DNA of 64,000 bases from the NCBI GenBank assembly GCA_023382935.1, contig JAHDXL010000002.1:310001-374000 (forward strand), read 5' to 3'. The position numbers and the translations under genes were made by a program. The notes beneath the pieces are model-generated. The model saw only the letters and a program-made list of their open reading frames with translations. It ran no database searches and was not told where the DNA came from. Each line of letters starts with the position of its first letter. The first letter of the stretch is position 1. This DNA is from Phycisphaerales bacterium (GTDB lineage Bacteria; Planctomycetota; Phycisphaerae; Phycisphaerales; UBA1924). Shown here piece after piece: positions 17,370 through 27,072 of this stretch.

Positions 17370-18491
17370 ATGTCCACCATGCAGATCGACCGCCTGCTCG
17401 ACACGGTGGTCAAGACCGGAGCCAGCGACCTCCACCTGACTGTCGGGCGCCCGCCGACCATCCGCCTCCACGGCGGGTTGCGAAATCTCCAGACCAAGGT
17501 GCTCGATTCCGACGACATGGTCGGGCTCATGAAATCGATCACCCCCGAACGCAACCAGCAGGAACTCCAGGAAGAGGGCGGCACCGACTTCGGCTTCGCC
17601 TACGGCGACGCGGCCCGCTTCCGCGTCTCCGTCTTCCGCCAGCGCGGCGACATTGCCATCGTCCTGCGGCAGATACCGAATAAACTTCTCACGTTTGAGC
17701 AGATCGGTCTGCCCGACATGTGCAAGGATCTGATCCGTCGGCCCAGAGGCCTGTTCCTGGTGACCGGACCTACCGGCTCGGGAAAGACCACCTCGCTGGC
17801 GACGATGATCGACTACGTCAACCAGTACATGGACCGGCACATCGTCACGATGGAAGACCCCATCGAGTACTACCACTACCACAAGAAGTCGATTCTGAAC
17901 CAGCGTGAAGTGGGGAATGACGTTCCCAGTTTCGCCGAGGCCTTGCGCCGCGTGCTGCGCCAGGACCCGGACGTGATCCTGGTGGGCGAAATGCGCGACT
18001 TGGAAACGATCGAGGCGGCCGTGCGAGCCGCCGAAACCGGACACCTGGTGTTTGCGACTCTGCACACCACCGGGGCCGCCAAGACCATCGACCGTATTGT
18101 GGACGCCTTCCCGGTGACCCAGCAGAACCAGATCCGGGTGCAGTTGTCCACGGCCCTGATCTGCATCCTGAGCCAGGTGCTGATGAAGCGGCATGACGTG
18201 CCGGGGCGAGTGGCGGCATACGAGTTCCTCGTCGTGACGCCGGCCATCGCCAACCTGATCCGCGATAACAAGACGTTCCGCATTGACTCGATGATCCAGA
18301 CGGGCCGCAAGTACGGGATGCAGTTGCTGGACGACCACCTGTGGTCGCTGTACCAGAGGGGATGGATTTCGGCCGAGGAGATGATCGACAAGTGCAAGAA
18401 TCAATCTGACCTGACGAACAAGGTCCACGCTTCAGGCGGGACAATCGGACGGATCGAGTTGGACGATGCCGAGTTCCACGCGAACGAATGA
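17370..18491 (+). CDS. pilT: PilT-type retraction ATPase
   Basis: 373 residues. Hexameric ATPase that drives pilus retraction. It has the short PilT N-terminal domain (TGASDLHLTVGRPP), Walker A GPTGSGKTTS, ITVTMEDPIE-like Asp box (IVTMEDPIEYYH), Walker B VGEMRDLETIEAA and the AETGHLVFATLHTT segment. This last block is the PilT signature region and here reads RAAETGHLVFATLHT. AGGAG seven bases before the ATG sets the start. It sits 45 bases after the first pilB and in the same direction, so the two are probably co-transcribed. Presence of a retraction motor favours a true retractile type IV pilus over pure type II secretion. Confidence 0.93.
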   Translation: MSTMQIDRLLDTVVKTGASDLHLTVGRPPTIRLHGGLRNLQTKVLDSDDMVGLMKSITPERNQQELQEEGGTDFGFAYGDAARFRVSVFRQRGDIAIVLRQIPNKLLTFEQIGLPDMCKDLIRRPRGLFLVTGPTGSGKTTSLATMIDYVNQYMDRHIVTMEDPIEYYHYHKKSILNQREVGNDVPSFAEALRRVLRQDPDVILVGEMRDLETIEAAVRAAETGHLVFATLHTTGAAKTIDRIVDAFPVTQQNQIRVQLSTALICILSQVLMKRHDVPGRVAAYEFLVVTPAIANLIRDNKTFRIDSMIQTGRKYGMQLLDDHLWSLYQRGWISAEEMIDKCKNQSDLTNKVHASGGTIGRIELDDAEFHANE

Positions 18492-18676
18492 TCGGGTTGT
18501 AGACGGGTCGTCCGTGATCTGAAGGCAATAGTGAAGTCAATATCAAAGTGGCGTATCAAAAAGCCCCATGCTGTTTGGGTGTGCGCACTTGAACAGGTGG
18601 GGCAATTGTGTCGAATGGGAGGACAGGGCGGTTTGCGCCCCGGTTCTTCCCAGGTCGGACTTGGGAGCGAATGACC

Positions 18677-20410
18677 ATGTCGATGCCTGATCCATCAGAA
18701 CTCAAAGGGCGCAAACTTGGTCGTGTGTTGACCAAGATGGGTGTGGTGACGCGCGAGCAGGTGCACGAGGCGTTGGGGATTCAGAAGACGCGCCGAGTGC
18801 CGATCGGGCAGTTGCTGGTGGAACTGGGGTATTGTACTCAGAAGGATGTGGACGCGGCCTTGGCCGGTCAGGCGGGGATGGCGTACGTCGATCTGAGCAA
18901 ACTGGAGTTGCCAGACGAGGTGCGCGATGCGATTCCGGCAGAGAACGTTCGGGCGTATCAAGTGATTCCCCTGGAGTACAACCCGAAGGGGAGGAAACTG
19001 AAGATCGCGATGAAGAGTCCGGATAACTTCCGGGCGGTGGACGATCTTCGGCTGCTCATGAGTTTCGACGTCGAGGCGGTGGTGGCCGATGCGGCGCGGA
19101 TTGATGAACTGATTGGCAAGTACTACGCCAAGCAGGAATCGATGATGGAGGTCGTGTCCAAACTGGCGGCGGACAGCAAGTTTGCGGGGCTGGCCGAGCG
19201 GGGGACGTCGATCGACCTGGATGCGGTGGCCGAGGCGGCGGGTGACAACCAGGTGATCAAGTTGCTCAATCTGGTGCTTCTGCAGGCGATCAAGGACCGG
19301 GCGTCGGACGTGCACATGGAGCCGTTCGAGAACGAGTTCAAGATCCGGTACCGCATCGACGGGGTGCTGTATGAGATGGTGCCACCCCCGAAGCACCTCG
19401 GACCGGCGATCACGAGCCGCGTGAAGGTCATGGCGCACCTGGATATCGCTGAGCGGCGACTGCCGCAGGACGGGCGCATCGAGTTGACGGTGGGAGGTAG
19501 CCCGGTGGACCTGCGCGTGGCGGTGCTGCCGACGATTTACGGCGAGAGCGTGGTGCTGCGCGTGCTGGACCGGTCAAACGTGCAGTTGAAGTTGGACAAG
19601 GTGGGGTTCCGGGAGGATGACCTGGCGCGATTCCGGCACCTGATCAACAAGCCGAACGGGATCGTGATCGTGACGGGCCCGACGGGGTCGGGCAAGACGA
19701 CGACGCTGTACGCGGCGCTGGCCGAGTTGAACGACATCGAGACGAAGATTCTCACGGCCGAGGATCCGGTGGAGTACGACATCGACGGGCTGTGCCAGTG
19801 CCAGATGAACGCGGAGGTGGGGCTGACGTTTGCGGCGGCGCTGCGGTCGTTCCTGCGTCAGGATCCGGACATCATCCTGGTGGGCGAGATTCGCGACCTT
19901 GAGACGGCGCAGATCGCGGTGCAGGCGTCGCTGACGGGGCACCTGGTGCTGAGCACGCTGCACACCAATGACGCGCCGAGTTCGGTCATCCGCCTGGTGG
20001 ACCTTGGGATGGAGCCGTTCCTACTGACGGCGACGATCGAAGGCATCGTGGCGCAACGTCTGGTCAGGACGCTGGATCCGCGGGTGAAGGAGGAGTACAC
20101 GCCGACGGTCGAGGAGTTGATGGAGTTGCAGTTGAGGCCCGAGGACGTGCGTGGAAGGACTTTCTTCCGTCCGGGCAAGAGCAACGAGATCGGCGGCGGG
20201 TTCAAGGGGCGCATGGCCTTGTTCGAGATCATGGAGATGGACGACACGATGCGTGAGTTGGTGATGAAGGAGGCGAGCACGGCCGTGCTTCGTCAGCACG
20301 CACGCCGGCGGGGCATGCGTTCGCTGCGTGAGAGCGGTTTGCTGGCGATCTACGAGGGTCTGACGACGATCGACGAAGTGGTTCGCGAGACGCTGGCAGA
20401 AGAGGGTTGA
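18677..20410 (+). CDS. pilB: PilB/GspE-type assembly ATPase (second copy)
   Basis: About 577 residues from the ATG at 18677, chosen because GGGAG lies nine bases upstream; the ATG at 18671 is too close to it. MshEN N-terminal domain (LGRVLTKMGVVTREQV, ALAGQAGMAYVDLSKLE), then GPTGSGKTTT, LTAEDPVEYDIDG, VGEIRDLETAQIA and GHLVLSTLHTND. The zinc cysteines are entirely missing (FFRPGKSNEIGGGFKGR). It leads the platform and pseudopilin genes, so it is the likely motor for that apparatus, leaving the first PilB paired with PilT. A 185-base gap separates it from pilT. Third-position bases are noticeably G-rich here, whereas pilB-1 and pilT favour C. Confidence 0.93.
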   Translation: MSMPDPSELKGRKLGRVLTKMGVVTREQVHEALGIQKTRRVPIGQLLVELGYCTQKDVDAALAGQAGMAYVDLSKLELPDEVRDAIPAENVRAYQVIPLEYNPKGRKLKIAMKSPDNFRAVDDLRLLMSFDVEAVVADAARIDELIGKYYAKQESMMEVVSKLAADSKFAGLAERGTSIDLDAVAEAAGDNQVIKLLNLVLLQAIKDRASDVHMEPFENEFKIRYRIDGVLYEMVPPPKHLGPAITSRVKVMAHLDIAERRLPQDGRIELTVGGSPVDLRVAVLPTIYGESVVLRVLDRSNVQLKLDKVGFREDDLARFRHLINKPNGIVIVTGPTGSGKTTTLYAALAELNDIETKILTAEDPVEYDIDGLCQCQMNAEVGLTFAAALRSFLRQDPDIILVGEIRDLETAQIAVQASLTGHLVLSTLHTNDAPSSVIRLVDLGMEPFLLTATIEGIVAQRLVRTLDPRVKEEYTPTVEELMELQLRPEDVRGRTFFRPGKSNEIGGGFKGRMALFEIMEMDDTMRELVMKEASTAVLRQHARRRGMRSLRESGLLAIYEGLTTIDEVVRETLAEEG

Positions 20411-20483
20411 ACAGATCGCGGCGCTGCGGCGTCGCGCCATGTGCTGAGAGCGGTCGGTGCGTCCGGCCGGGGAGTAGAAGTCG

Positions 20484-21776
20484 ATGACGACGTTCGCATA
20501 CGAAGCGATCGACGCGGCGGGAAAGACGCAGAAGGGCACCATCGAGGCGGCCAACAGCGAAGAGGCGATTTCGCGGATTCGCAAGCAGGGTTACTTCCCT
20601 CAGTCGGTCAAGCCGGTGAAGGACAAGAAGGGTGCCAGGGGCGGCGAAGCGGGCGCACCGGCGAAGAGGCGGAAGAGGAAGAGCGGGACGCCGCTGGCGA
20701 TCGGCAGCGTCTCGCAGAAGAAGTTGACGCTGTTTACGCGGCAGTTGTCGACGCTTCAGGATGCCGGTCTGCCGCTGCTGCGTTCGCTGCAGATCCTGGA
20801 GAGCCAGCAGCGTCCGGGATTGATGAAGAAGATCCTGCAGGGCGTGTGCGAGGAGGTGGAGGGCGGCACGAGTCTGTCGGAGAGCATGGCGAAGTTTCCC
20901 AAGGCCTTTGACAAGTTGTATGTGAAGATGGTGAACGCGGGCGAGATCGGCGGCGTGCTGGACATCATCCTGCAGCGTCTGGCCGAGTTCATGGAAAAGA
21001 GCCAGCGTCTGAAGAGGAAGATCAAGGGCGCGATGGTGTACCCGATCGTGGTGGTGTGCATCGCGATGCTGATTTTGACCGCGATCATGATCTTCATCAT
21101 CCCGAAGTTCGAGGCGATCTTCAACGACTTCGGCGTGGATCTGCCGTTCCTGACAATCTGGCTGATCAACACGAGCCGCTGGTTCGCCGGGTCGAACCCG
21201 GGGCAGAGCATCCCCGGCGGGGCGATCGTGGGCATCGGGCTGGTGGTGGGGTTCATCCTGGTGAAGTTGTCGCGCAAGACGCCCCCGGGCAAGGCGCTGA
21301 CGGACATCCTGATTCTGTGGACTCCGATCTTCGGCTCGCTGGTGCGCAAGACGGTCGTGGCACGATTCACGCGGACCCTGGGAACGCTGATCTCGGCGGG
21401 CGTGCCCATTCTCGAAGCCGTGACGATCACCAAGGAGACGTCGGGCAACTACGTGTTCGAGAAGGCGCTGGGAAAGGTGCACGACTCGATTCGCGAGGGC
21501 GAGACGTTCGCCGGGCCGCTGCGTGAGAGCAAGACGTGCGACCCGATCGTGGTGAACATGATCGACGTGGGCGAGGAGACGGGCGAACTGGACGTGATGC
21601 TCTTGAAGATCGCGGACAACTACGACGAAGAGGTGGACGTGGCGGTGGCGTCGCTGGTGTCGCTGCTGGAGCCTTTGATGGTGGTGATGCTGGGCGGCAT
21701 GGTCGGGACGATCGTGGTGGCGATGTTCCTGCCGCTGGTGGCGATGATCGAGTCCTTGCAGGGCGGCGGCATGTGA
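20484..21776 (+). CDS. pilC: PilC/GspF-type inner-membrane platform protein
   Basis: 430 residues. Membrane platform that couples the assembly ATPase to pilin polymerisation. It opens with the family motif FAYEAIDAAGKTQKG, has a Lys/Arg-rich linker at about 50-75, two repeated cytoplasmic helical GspF domains (FTRQLSTLQDAGLPLL and FTRTLGTLISAGVPIL), and hydrophobic helices at about 190-215, 245-270 and the C-terminus (VVMLGGMVGTIVVAMFLPLV). Length is normal. It follows the second pilB by 73 bases, and GGAG precedes the ATG. Confidence 0.94.
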   Translation: MTTFAYEAIDAAGKTQKGTIEAANSEEAISRIRKQGYFPQSVKPVKDKKGARGGEAGAPAKRRKRKSGTPLAIGSVSQKKLTLFTRQLSTLQDAGLPLLRSLQILESQQRPGLMKKILQGVCEEVEGGTSLSESMAKFPKAFDKLYVKMVNAGEIGGVLDIILQRLAEFMEKSQRLKRKIKGAMVYPIVVVCIAMLILTAIMIFIIPKFEAIFNDFGVDLPFLTIWLINTSRWFAGSNPGQSIPGGAIVGIGLVVGFILVKLSRKTPPGKALTDILILWTPIFGSLVRKTVVARFTRTLGTLISAGVPILEAVTITKETSGNYVFEKALGKVHDSIREGETFAGPLRESKTCDPIVVNMIDVGEETGELDVMLLKIADNYDEEVDVAVASLVSLLEPLMVVMLGGMVGTIVVAMFLPLVAMIESLQGGGM

Positions 21777-21785
21777 TCGGCAGAT

Positions 21786-21809
21786 CGCGCGGGCCGCTCG
21801 GCCCGCGCG
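21786..21809 (+). repeat. Perfect 10-bp GC hairpin abutting a ribosome binding site
   Basis: CGCGCGGGCC, loop GCTC, and the exact complement GGCCCGCGCG. It ends one base before the AAGGAG of the next gene. There is no T run. A similar hairpin precedes the gene at 58706, and a weaker one lies before the gene at 27073. Confidence 0.75.
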
Positions 21810-21822
21810 GAAGGAGTGCGCG

Positions 21823-22824
21823 ATGAACATCGCAGCAGGAAATCGCCAATCTCCGCGTCGCGCGTTCACGCTGGTAGAGGTGCTCGTGGCGATCGTGGTG
21901 ATTGGGGTGTTGATGGCGCTGCTCATCACTGGGCTGAACGCGGCGGGGGTGTTTGCGCGCAAGTCGGCCGACCAGCAGACGCTCAACTCGATCGCCACGG
22001 CAACGACGCAGTTTGAGACGACGTTCGACTTCCTGCCGCCGCTGGTGTACGACGGGGCGGAGATGGGAGCCGGCTCGGCCACGTCGCGGGGCGCGTTCAG
22101 CAACACCGGTCCGGTCTACACCGCCGGATCGCGGCGGCTGGTGAATGTGTACAAGATGGGTGACGCGAACGCGCGGGCGTTCCTGATGGGCTCGGCGGTC
22201 AGCGCGGCTACACCATATCGGGATGCGCGGTACAGCAAGTTCTCGATCCCGATCTACCTGATGGGATCGATGCCCGTGGATGTCGACGGGGTGCAGGGCC
22301 TGGGCATGGTGGCGCCGGCGCGGGACGGATCGTGGGCGGGCGTGGGGGACGCGATGACCGTCGGGAGCCAGCAGTTTGAGCCGTTCATGGAGGGCGGGCG
22401 CACGTCGGCGCGGCTGTCGCCCAACTACTTCGACCCGGCGGAGCAGAGCGAACTGGGTGGGGGCAGCGTGACCGACCGGAGCAACCGCGACGCGCTGGTG
22501 GATCGCAACGGAAAGGCGTTCCGGTATTACCGGTGGCTGCATGAGGACAGCGTGCAGAGGCCGGGCGATCTGAACATACCCGCGGCGCTGATCGACCCGC
22601 TGATTCTGCAGAGTTCGCTGGGAGATCCGACGCTGGATGTGACGGATGGAAACGCGGAATTGCGCGGCGCGACGTGGGCGCTGCTGGGGGCCGGAAGCGA
22701 TGGGCTTTTCGGAACGGAGGACATTGCGACGCTGCGTGATCGACTGAAAGCACCGAGCGACATGCCCGAGGGACTGGTGCGTCAGAAGGCGATGCAGGAC
22801 AACCTGGTGAGGGTGGGGCGATGA
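21823..22824 (+). CDS. Pseudopilin-like protein with type IV N-terminal methylation motif
   Basis: 333 residues. The class III leader ends RRA and is followed by FTLVEVLVAIVVIGVLMALL, so the residue before the cleavage site is Ala rather than Gly, while Phe1 and Glu5 are kept. Prepilin peptidase should still accept it, perhaps less efficiently. The rest is a poorly conserved globular region of about 270 residues, larger than a normal GspG/H pseudopilin. AAGGAG and an adjacent hairpin precede the ATG. It is first in a run of five pseudopilin-like genes that overlap by four bases, so it is probably a minor pseudopilin of the same apparatus. Exact homology to GspG or GspH is not clear. Confidence 0.85.
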   Translation: MNIAAGNRQSPRRAFTLVEVLVAIVVIGVLMALLITGLNAAGVFARKSADQQTLNSIATATTQFETTFDFLPPLVYDGAEMGAGSATSRGAFSNTGPVYTAGSRRLVNVYKMGDANARAFLMGSAVSAATPYRDARYSKFSIPIYLMGSMPVDVDGVQGLGMVAPARDGSWAGVGDAMTVGSQQFEPFMEGGRTSARLSPNYFDPAEQSELGGGSVTDRSNRDALVDRNGKAFRYYRWLHEDSVQRPGDLNIPAALIDPLILQSSLGDPTLDVTDGNAELRGATWALLGAGSDGLFGTEDIATLRDRLKAPSDMPEGLVRQKAMQDNLVRVGR

Positions 22825-24095
22825 ACAGGCACCATGCGAACCGGGGATTCACGCTGGTCGAGTTGTTCGTGGTGATCGCGGTGGCGTTGATCGCCATTGC
22901 GGCGGCGCTGCCGGCGTTCACAGCGATGACGGCCTCTTCAAACCGATCGCTGGCCGAGAACACGCTGCAGGTGGCGGTGACGATGGCTCGCGACGTGGTG
23001 ATGCAGTCATCGCGTGGGACCGACGGGGCGGCGGTGTTCCTGTATGACGCGGCGAACAAGCGGATGAGGATCGTCGCGGCCGAGTATGTGGGCACGATCA
23101 CCGACACCGTGGACGGAAACGCGAACCTGACGATCGAGCGTGACGTGTTTGCGCCGGTGCTGGTGGGGGAGACGACGGAACTGCCTCCGAACTGGATGGT
23201 GCGTGGATTTGTGCCGGCGCGGTTCACGACCACGGCCGGGGGGCCCGGGTTCGGGTATGACTGGTACGACTCGGACCTGTATGCGACGGGAAATGCCTGG
23301 CGGCGCGGGCACTGGGTTTTTCCGGAAGACGGTTTTTATGACGTGACAGGATCGCCGACGTCGGCCAGGCCGGTGGGGCGGACGCCTCGGCAGTCGTTCA
23401 TGATTCGCTTTGACGGACGGACGGGACAGATCAGGCGAGACGGGCGTGAATCGCTGTTGATTGACCCGAGGCCGTCGTCGTTGAACCGGCAGGCGGATCT
23501 GGGCGGTTACGGCGTGACAGCGGGCTCGCGGAATGATCCTGGCGCCTGGCTGCGGGTGGACTGGGCGGAGAACCTGGTGTCGTGGGGGCGGCGCGTGGTG
23601 AGCGAGCCGGACCTGAACGGGAACGGGCTGCCTTACGAGGTAAACGATGAGCGGCTGCGCCGGGCGCTGATCGGCAACCAGTCGCTGGACACGGTGCTGG
23701 TGTCGGATGTGTCGCGGGTGGCGCTGTACGACGAGCGCGATCTGGCGTCGGCGCTGGGAGCCAGCCAGATGTCGCGTCGCGGCGGCGGCAAGGACACGGG
23801 CTCTTTGTACGAGGCCTATGACGCGACGAGCGGGAACATCGCGATCGACTACGAAGGGCTGTTCACCGGCAACTCGGCGTTCAGCGCCAGCAGCGCGGGG
23901 CAGGCCAACCTGCGCGACAGTATCGACCGGTGGATCGACGGGGACACCAATCGCGTGGGCACGGCGACGAACTTCGTGCTGGGCAACGGGGTGCTGTTCG
24001 AGGGGCCGGAGTCCTTGGGCGGAGCAGATGAGCCGAAGGCGCTGCGATACCTGGTAGACCCGTACAGCGGGGAGTTGACGGAGGTGGCGCGATGA
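22821..24095 (+). CDS. GspH/FimT-like pseudopilin, oversized
   Basis: 424 residues. A standard leader (NRG then FTLVELFVVIAVALIAIAAALP) with Glu5 is followed by the GspH-like helix end TASSNRSLAENTLQVAVTMAR, where GspH proteins have their typical helix-to-strand turn. The remaining 350 residues are a beta-rich region of unknown fold, about 2.5 times the size of GspH. The start codon overlaps the previous stop by four bases (ATGA), showing translational coupling. Place in the gene order suggests the GspH position. Confidence 0.85.
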   Translation: MNRHHANRGFTLVELFVVIAVALIAIAAALPAFTAMTASSNRSLAENTLQVAVTMARDVVMQSSRGTDGAAVFLYDAANKRMRIVAAEYVGTITDTVDGNANLTIERDVFAPVLVGETTELPPNWMVRGFVPARFTTTAGGPGFGYDWYDSDLYATGNAWRRGHWVFPEDGFYDVTGSPTSARPVGRTPRQSFMIRFDGRTGQIRRDGRESLLIDPRPSSLNRQADLGGYGVTAGSRNDPGAWLRVDWAENLVSWGRRVVSEPDLNGNGLPYEVNDERLRRALIGNQSLDTVLVSDVSRVALYDERDLASALGASQMSRRGGGKDTGSLYEAYDATSGNIAIDYEGLFTGNSAFSASSAGQANLRDSIDRWIDGDTNRVGTATNFVLGNGVLFEGPESLGGADEPKALRYLVDPYSGELTEVAR

Positions 24096-25192
24096 GCAGA
24101 CCGATTTCCGTCAGAGCGCGAACGGGCTTTTCGCTGATCGAGGTGCTGATCGCGGTGCTGGTGCTGGCGCTGGGCCTGCTGGGGCTGGCGGCGGTGTTCC
24201 CCGTGGTGATCGCGCAGCAGCGGGACGCAGTGGATCGCACGCGCGGAGCGATCGTGGCCGAGACGGTGCAGCGCATGCTGACCGACGCGGAGAACCTGGT
24301 CTCGTTCGAGGGATTGCGGCGCGATTACCTGTTCTCGATGCAGAGCGGGAACGCCAGTGACGTATGCCGCACGGGCATGGACCTGAACCCGGAGTACATG
24401 ACATTTCTGTGGGAGCCAACGTGGCAGTGGGCCACCTCGGGCGGCGGGCACTGGGTGCAGCAGCCGCAGGTGAACTATGAGCGATACGGCGATGTGCTGG
24501 TGGGCTTCGGGCGCACGTATACGCTGGAGTGTTATGACCTCCCGTCGCAGGCTGCGCAGCAGTATGTCCTGCCGGTGACGGGGCGTCTGTTTCCTCAGCC
24601 GTACTCGGGCGAAGAGCCGCAGTACGTGTGGGACATTGTGCCCCGGCGTGTGCGTCTGGGGGGGAACAAGACGGGTCTGGAGATCGCGGTGTTCATCCGG
24701 CGGATCGATCCGCGGATCGCGGTGCCGCGGGGGTACACGCTGTCGGACGTGCTGACGCGGACGCGGTTGCCGGCCAACCAGCAGCGCTTGCCGCTGGGGG
24801 TGGACGTGGACGGGCGCCCGACGGGGACGGGCGCGCCGGCAAACGGGAGCGGGACGTACTCGCTGCCGCAGGTGATGCCGGTGTTCGTGCGCTCAAGCGA
24901 GCCGGACATGCTGGTGCTGAGCGGGACGGCCACGGCCTTACAGCGGCAGCGCTGGACGGCGCAGGTGGCCGTGCCGGGGCAGACGGTGGTGGACAACCTG
25001 GGCCATGTGCTCAACGTAGTGAAGGTGCCGGAACTGACGGGCAGCGAGTTGAAGGTGCAGGTGGATCGTCGCTACCCGACGTCGCAGGCCGACTACGTGG
25101 CCGGGGCCGATCCGCGCGGGGTGAAGGTGGAGCAGATCGTGTACACGCCGCAGAAGCCGGTGCGGGTGTTCACGTACCGGGCCGAGTGGTGA
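24092..25192 (+). CDS. GspI/PilV-like pseudopilin, oversized
   Basis: 366 residues. Leader ends RTG, followed by FSLIEVLIAVLVLALGLLGLAAVFPVV, which is the PilV/GspI helix with its characteristic LALGLLGLA. Glu5 is present. After the helix it continues with about 320 residues, against about 80-140 in GspI or PilV. Its start overlaps the previous stop by four bases. By order and helix type it is the GspI-like member of a tip complex. Confidence 0.86.
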   Translation: MSRPISVRARTGFSLIEVLIAVLVLALGLLGLAAVFPVVIAQQRDAVDRTRGAIVAETVQRMLTDAENLVSFEGLRRDYLFSMQSGNASDVCRTGMDLNPEYMTFLWEPTWQWATSGGGHWVQQPQVNYERYGDVLVGFGRTYTLECYDLPSQAAQQYVLPVTGRLFPQPYSGEEPQYVWDIVPRRVRLGGNKTGLEIAVFIRRIDPRIAVPRGYTLSDVLTRTRLPANQQRLPLGVDVDGRPTGTGAPANGSGTYSLPQVMPVFVRSSEPDMLVLSGTATALQRQRWTAQVAVPGQTVVDNLGHVLNVVKVPELTGSELKVQVDRRYPTSQADYVAGADPRGVKVEQIVYTPQKPVRVFTYRAEW

Positions 25193-25203
25193 TGGGAGAA
25201 GCG

Positions 25204-26988
25204 ATGAAGCACAACTCCGAGCAACCCGGATTCACGCTGCTGGAGACGCTGATTGTCGTCGGGCTTGTGGCGTTGCTGTCGCTGGGCATCGCCGGGGTAT
25301 TCAACACGGTGGGAGACACGATCGCGCGTGGGAAGCGCGTGAGCGAGTTGAACCGGACGGCCGCGCAGATCGAGCGGATCATGCGGCGGGATTTCGAGCA
25401 GATGACCCGGGAGGGCACGCTGGTGATCCGCAGCGCATACGCGAACTTCGGGCAGCCGGTCTCGCTGTTCGACCCGACGCGGTTTGAAGGCGCGCCGCAG
25501 GCGCGGGCGCGTCGGGTGGACGAGATCGCGTTCTTTGCGCACTCGGACTCGGGCGAGTTTCAGACCGCGCGGCGGGCAATGCATCCCGACCTGGTGGCCA
25601 GTTCATCGGATGCGCGGATTTACTACGGGCATGGGATTCGACAGACGCGGCCGTTCGCACCGAACAACACGGCGGCGGTCCGGAACAACGGATATTACCG
25701 CCCCTGGCTGGCCGATCCGAACCTGACGGAGGGATCGGGCGCTCAGGCGCGAGGGCTTGGAGTGCCCGGGACAGCGGGGGCGCCCAACCCCAACGAGTAT
25801 GCCAGCGACTGGGGGCTGCTGCGTCATGTGCTGCTGATGGTGACTCCGGAGAAGACGGAGACGCAGATTCCGCAGGAAATGGTGAACGTGGTCGGCAACC
25901 GCGCGTTGCTGGCCGACAACAAGGTGCAGGTTGCGATGCAGCCGGCGGTGCAGAGTCCGTTCCGGATGTTGTCGCGTGAGGTGCCTCGGCGTCCAGCGGA
26001 CATCTGGGGGGTGTCGAGTTACCGGGTCGATCCTGCGGCCGGAGTTCCCTGGCTGACCTCGGGCATCGTGGACATCACGACCTCGACGCTGGGGTACGTG
26101 CAGGCGGTGGTGAACCACTTTGACGTTCGCCCGCTGGATTTCCGCCCGCGCAACCAGGAGTTCAAGGATTACTTCGATCCGCGAGTTTTGAACGACCGGT
26201 ACCTGATGCAGTTGTGGATGCTGGAGACGTTTCCGGCCAGTCCGAACCGTGGGAGCGATCCGTATTCGTCGCGGCACACGCGGATGCGGTTTGAGTATGA
26301 GCCGCCGCTGCTGACGATCACGGAAGGGGATCTGTCGAGCAACGCGCCGTTCCGCGAGTTGGAGCGAGCGTATCGGCAGGCCGACCAGGAGATGCTCCCT
26401 GCTTCGGTGTTCGTGGCCGGATGCACGGAGTTCATCGTGGAGTGGACGTACGGGCTGATCGACGACGTGGTCGGCTCGCCGACGTACGGGCAGTTGATCT
26501 GGTACGGACTGCCGCGGTACGAGGACGTGAACGGCAATGGGGTGTACAACGCGAACGTCGATCCGCTGATCGCGCAGCCTTTCACGGGCGTGAATGCGGG
26601 CCTGGTGCTGCCGCGCCTGATCGGCGGGGAGTCTGACGACTACTGGGATCCGCCGGCGCGGGAGTGGTATTACCCGACGAGGCAGTTGATCAACGCGGAC
26701 TTGCCGCTGCCGTCGATGCAGCCGGGCGCGCAGACGGAGTTGTCGTTCTTCGGGTTCTATGACCCGGGGCCGCTCGAGGAGGATGATGATCCGGACGACG
26801 AAAGTTGGGCTCATGACGACTGGACGGATACGTCGGAGCCGGTGGACAACCCGGCGGACGATCGTCCGTGGCTGTGGCCCTCGATGATCCGCGTCACGAT
26901 GACGCTGGCCGAGCGGGATGACCCGACGAGCGAACGGACGTACCAGGTGATCTTTTCTGTTCCCGGAGGTGGGTTGGACAACAGGTAG
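25204..26988 (+). CDS. GspJ/PilW-like pseudopilin, oversized
   Basis: About 594 residues. The ATG at 25204 has GGGAG five bases upstream; an ATG at 25192 overlapping the previous stop is possible. The leader ends QPG and is followed by FTLLETLIVVGLVALLSLGI with Glu5. The next helix, LNRTAAQIERIMRRDFEQM, resembles the long N-terminal helix of GspJ. The C-terminal 450 residues are unlike anything I know and include an acidic run (LEEDDDPDDES) near residue 520. GspJ is normally about 200 residues. Order and helix suggest the GspJ position. Confidence 0.86.
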   Translation: MKHNSEQPGFTLLETLIVVGLVALLSLGIAGVFNTVGDTIARGKRVSELNRTAAQIERIMRRDFEQMTREGTLVIRSAYANFGQPVSLFDPTRFEGAPQARARRVDEIAFFAHSDSGEFQTARRAMHPDLVASSSDARIYYGHGIRQTRPFAPNNTAAVRNNGYYRPWLADPNLTEGSGAQARGLGVPGTAGAPNPNEYASDWGLLRHVLLMVTPEKTETQIPQEMVNVVGNRALLADNKVQVAMQPAVQSPFRMLSREVPRRPADIWGVSSYRVDPAAGVPWLTSGIVDITTSTLGYVQAVVNHFDVRPLDFRPRNQEFKDYFDPRVLNDRYLMQLWMLETFPASPNRGSDPYSSRHTRMRFEYEPPLLTITEGDLSSNAPFRELERAYRQADQEMLPASVFVAGCTEFIVEWTYGLIDDVVGSPTYGQLIWYGLPRYEDVNGNGVYNANVDPLIAQPFTGVNAGLVLPRLIGGESDDYWDPPAREWYYPTRQLINADLPLPSMQPGAQTELSFFGFYDPGPLEEDDDPDDESWAHDDWTDTSEPVDNPADDRPWLWPSMIRVTMTLAERDDPTSERTYQVIFSVPGGGLDNR

Positions 26989-26998
26989 GCGGCGCGGA

Positions 26999-27022
26999 GC
27001 CCGCGGGTCGAGCGGGCCCGCG
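26999..27022 (+). repeat. GC-rich inverted repeat between the fourth pseudopilin and the giant GspK-like gene
   Basis: GCCCGC pairs with GCGGGC (27012-27017); alternatively CGCGGG at 27002 pairs with CCCGCG at 27017. It begins 10 bases after the stop codon and lies about 40 bases before the AGGAGA of the next gene. Weaker than the other intercistronic hairpins in this window. Confidence 0.45.
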
Positions 27023-27072
27023 TTGGACGCGGTCGGGCAAGTTTCGTGCTGCGGACGTGCAGGAGAAGCAAG

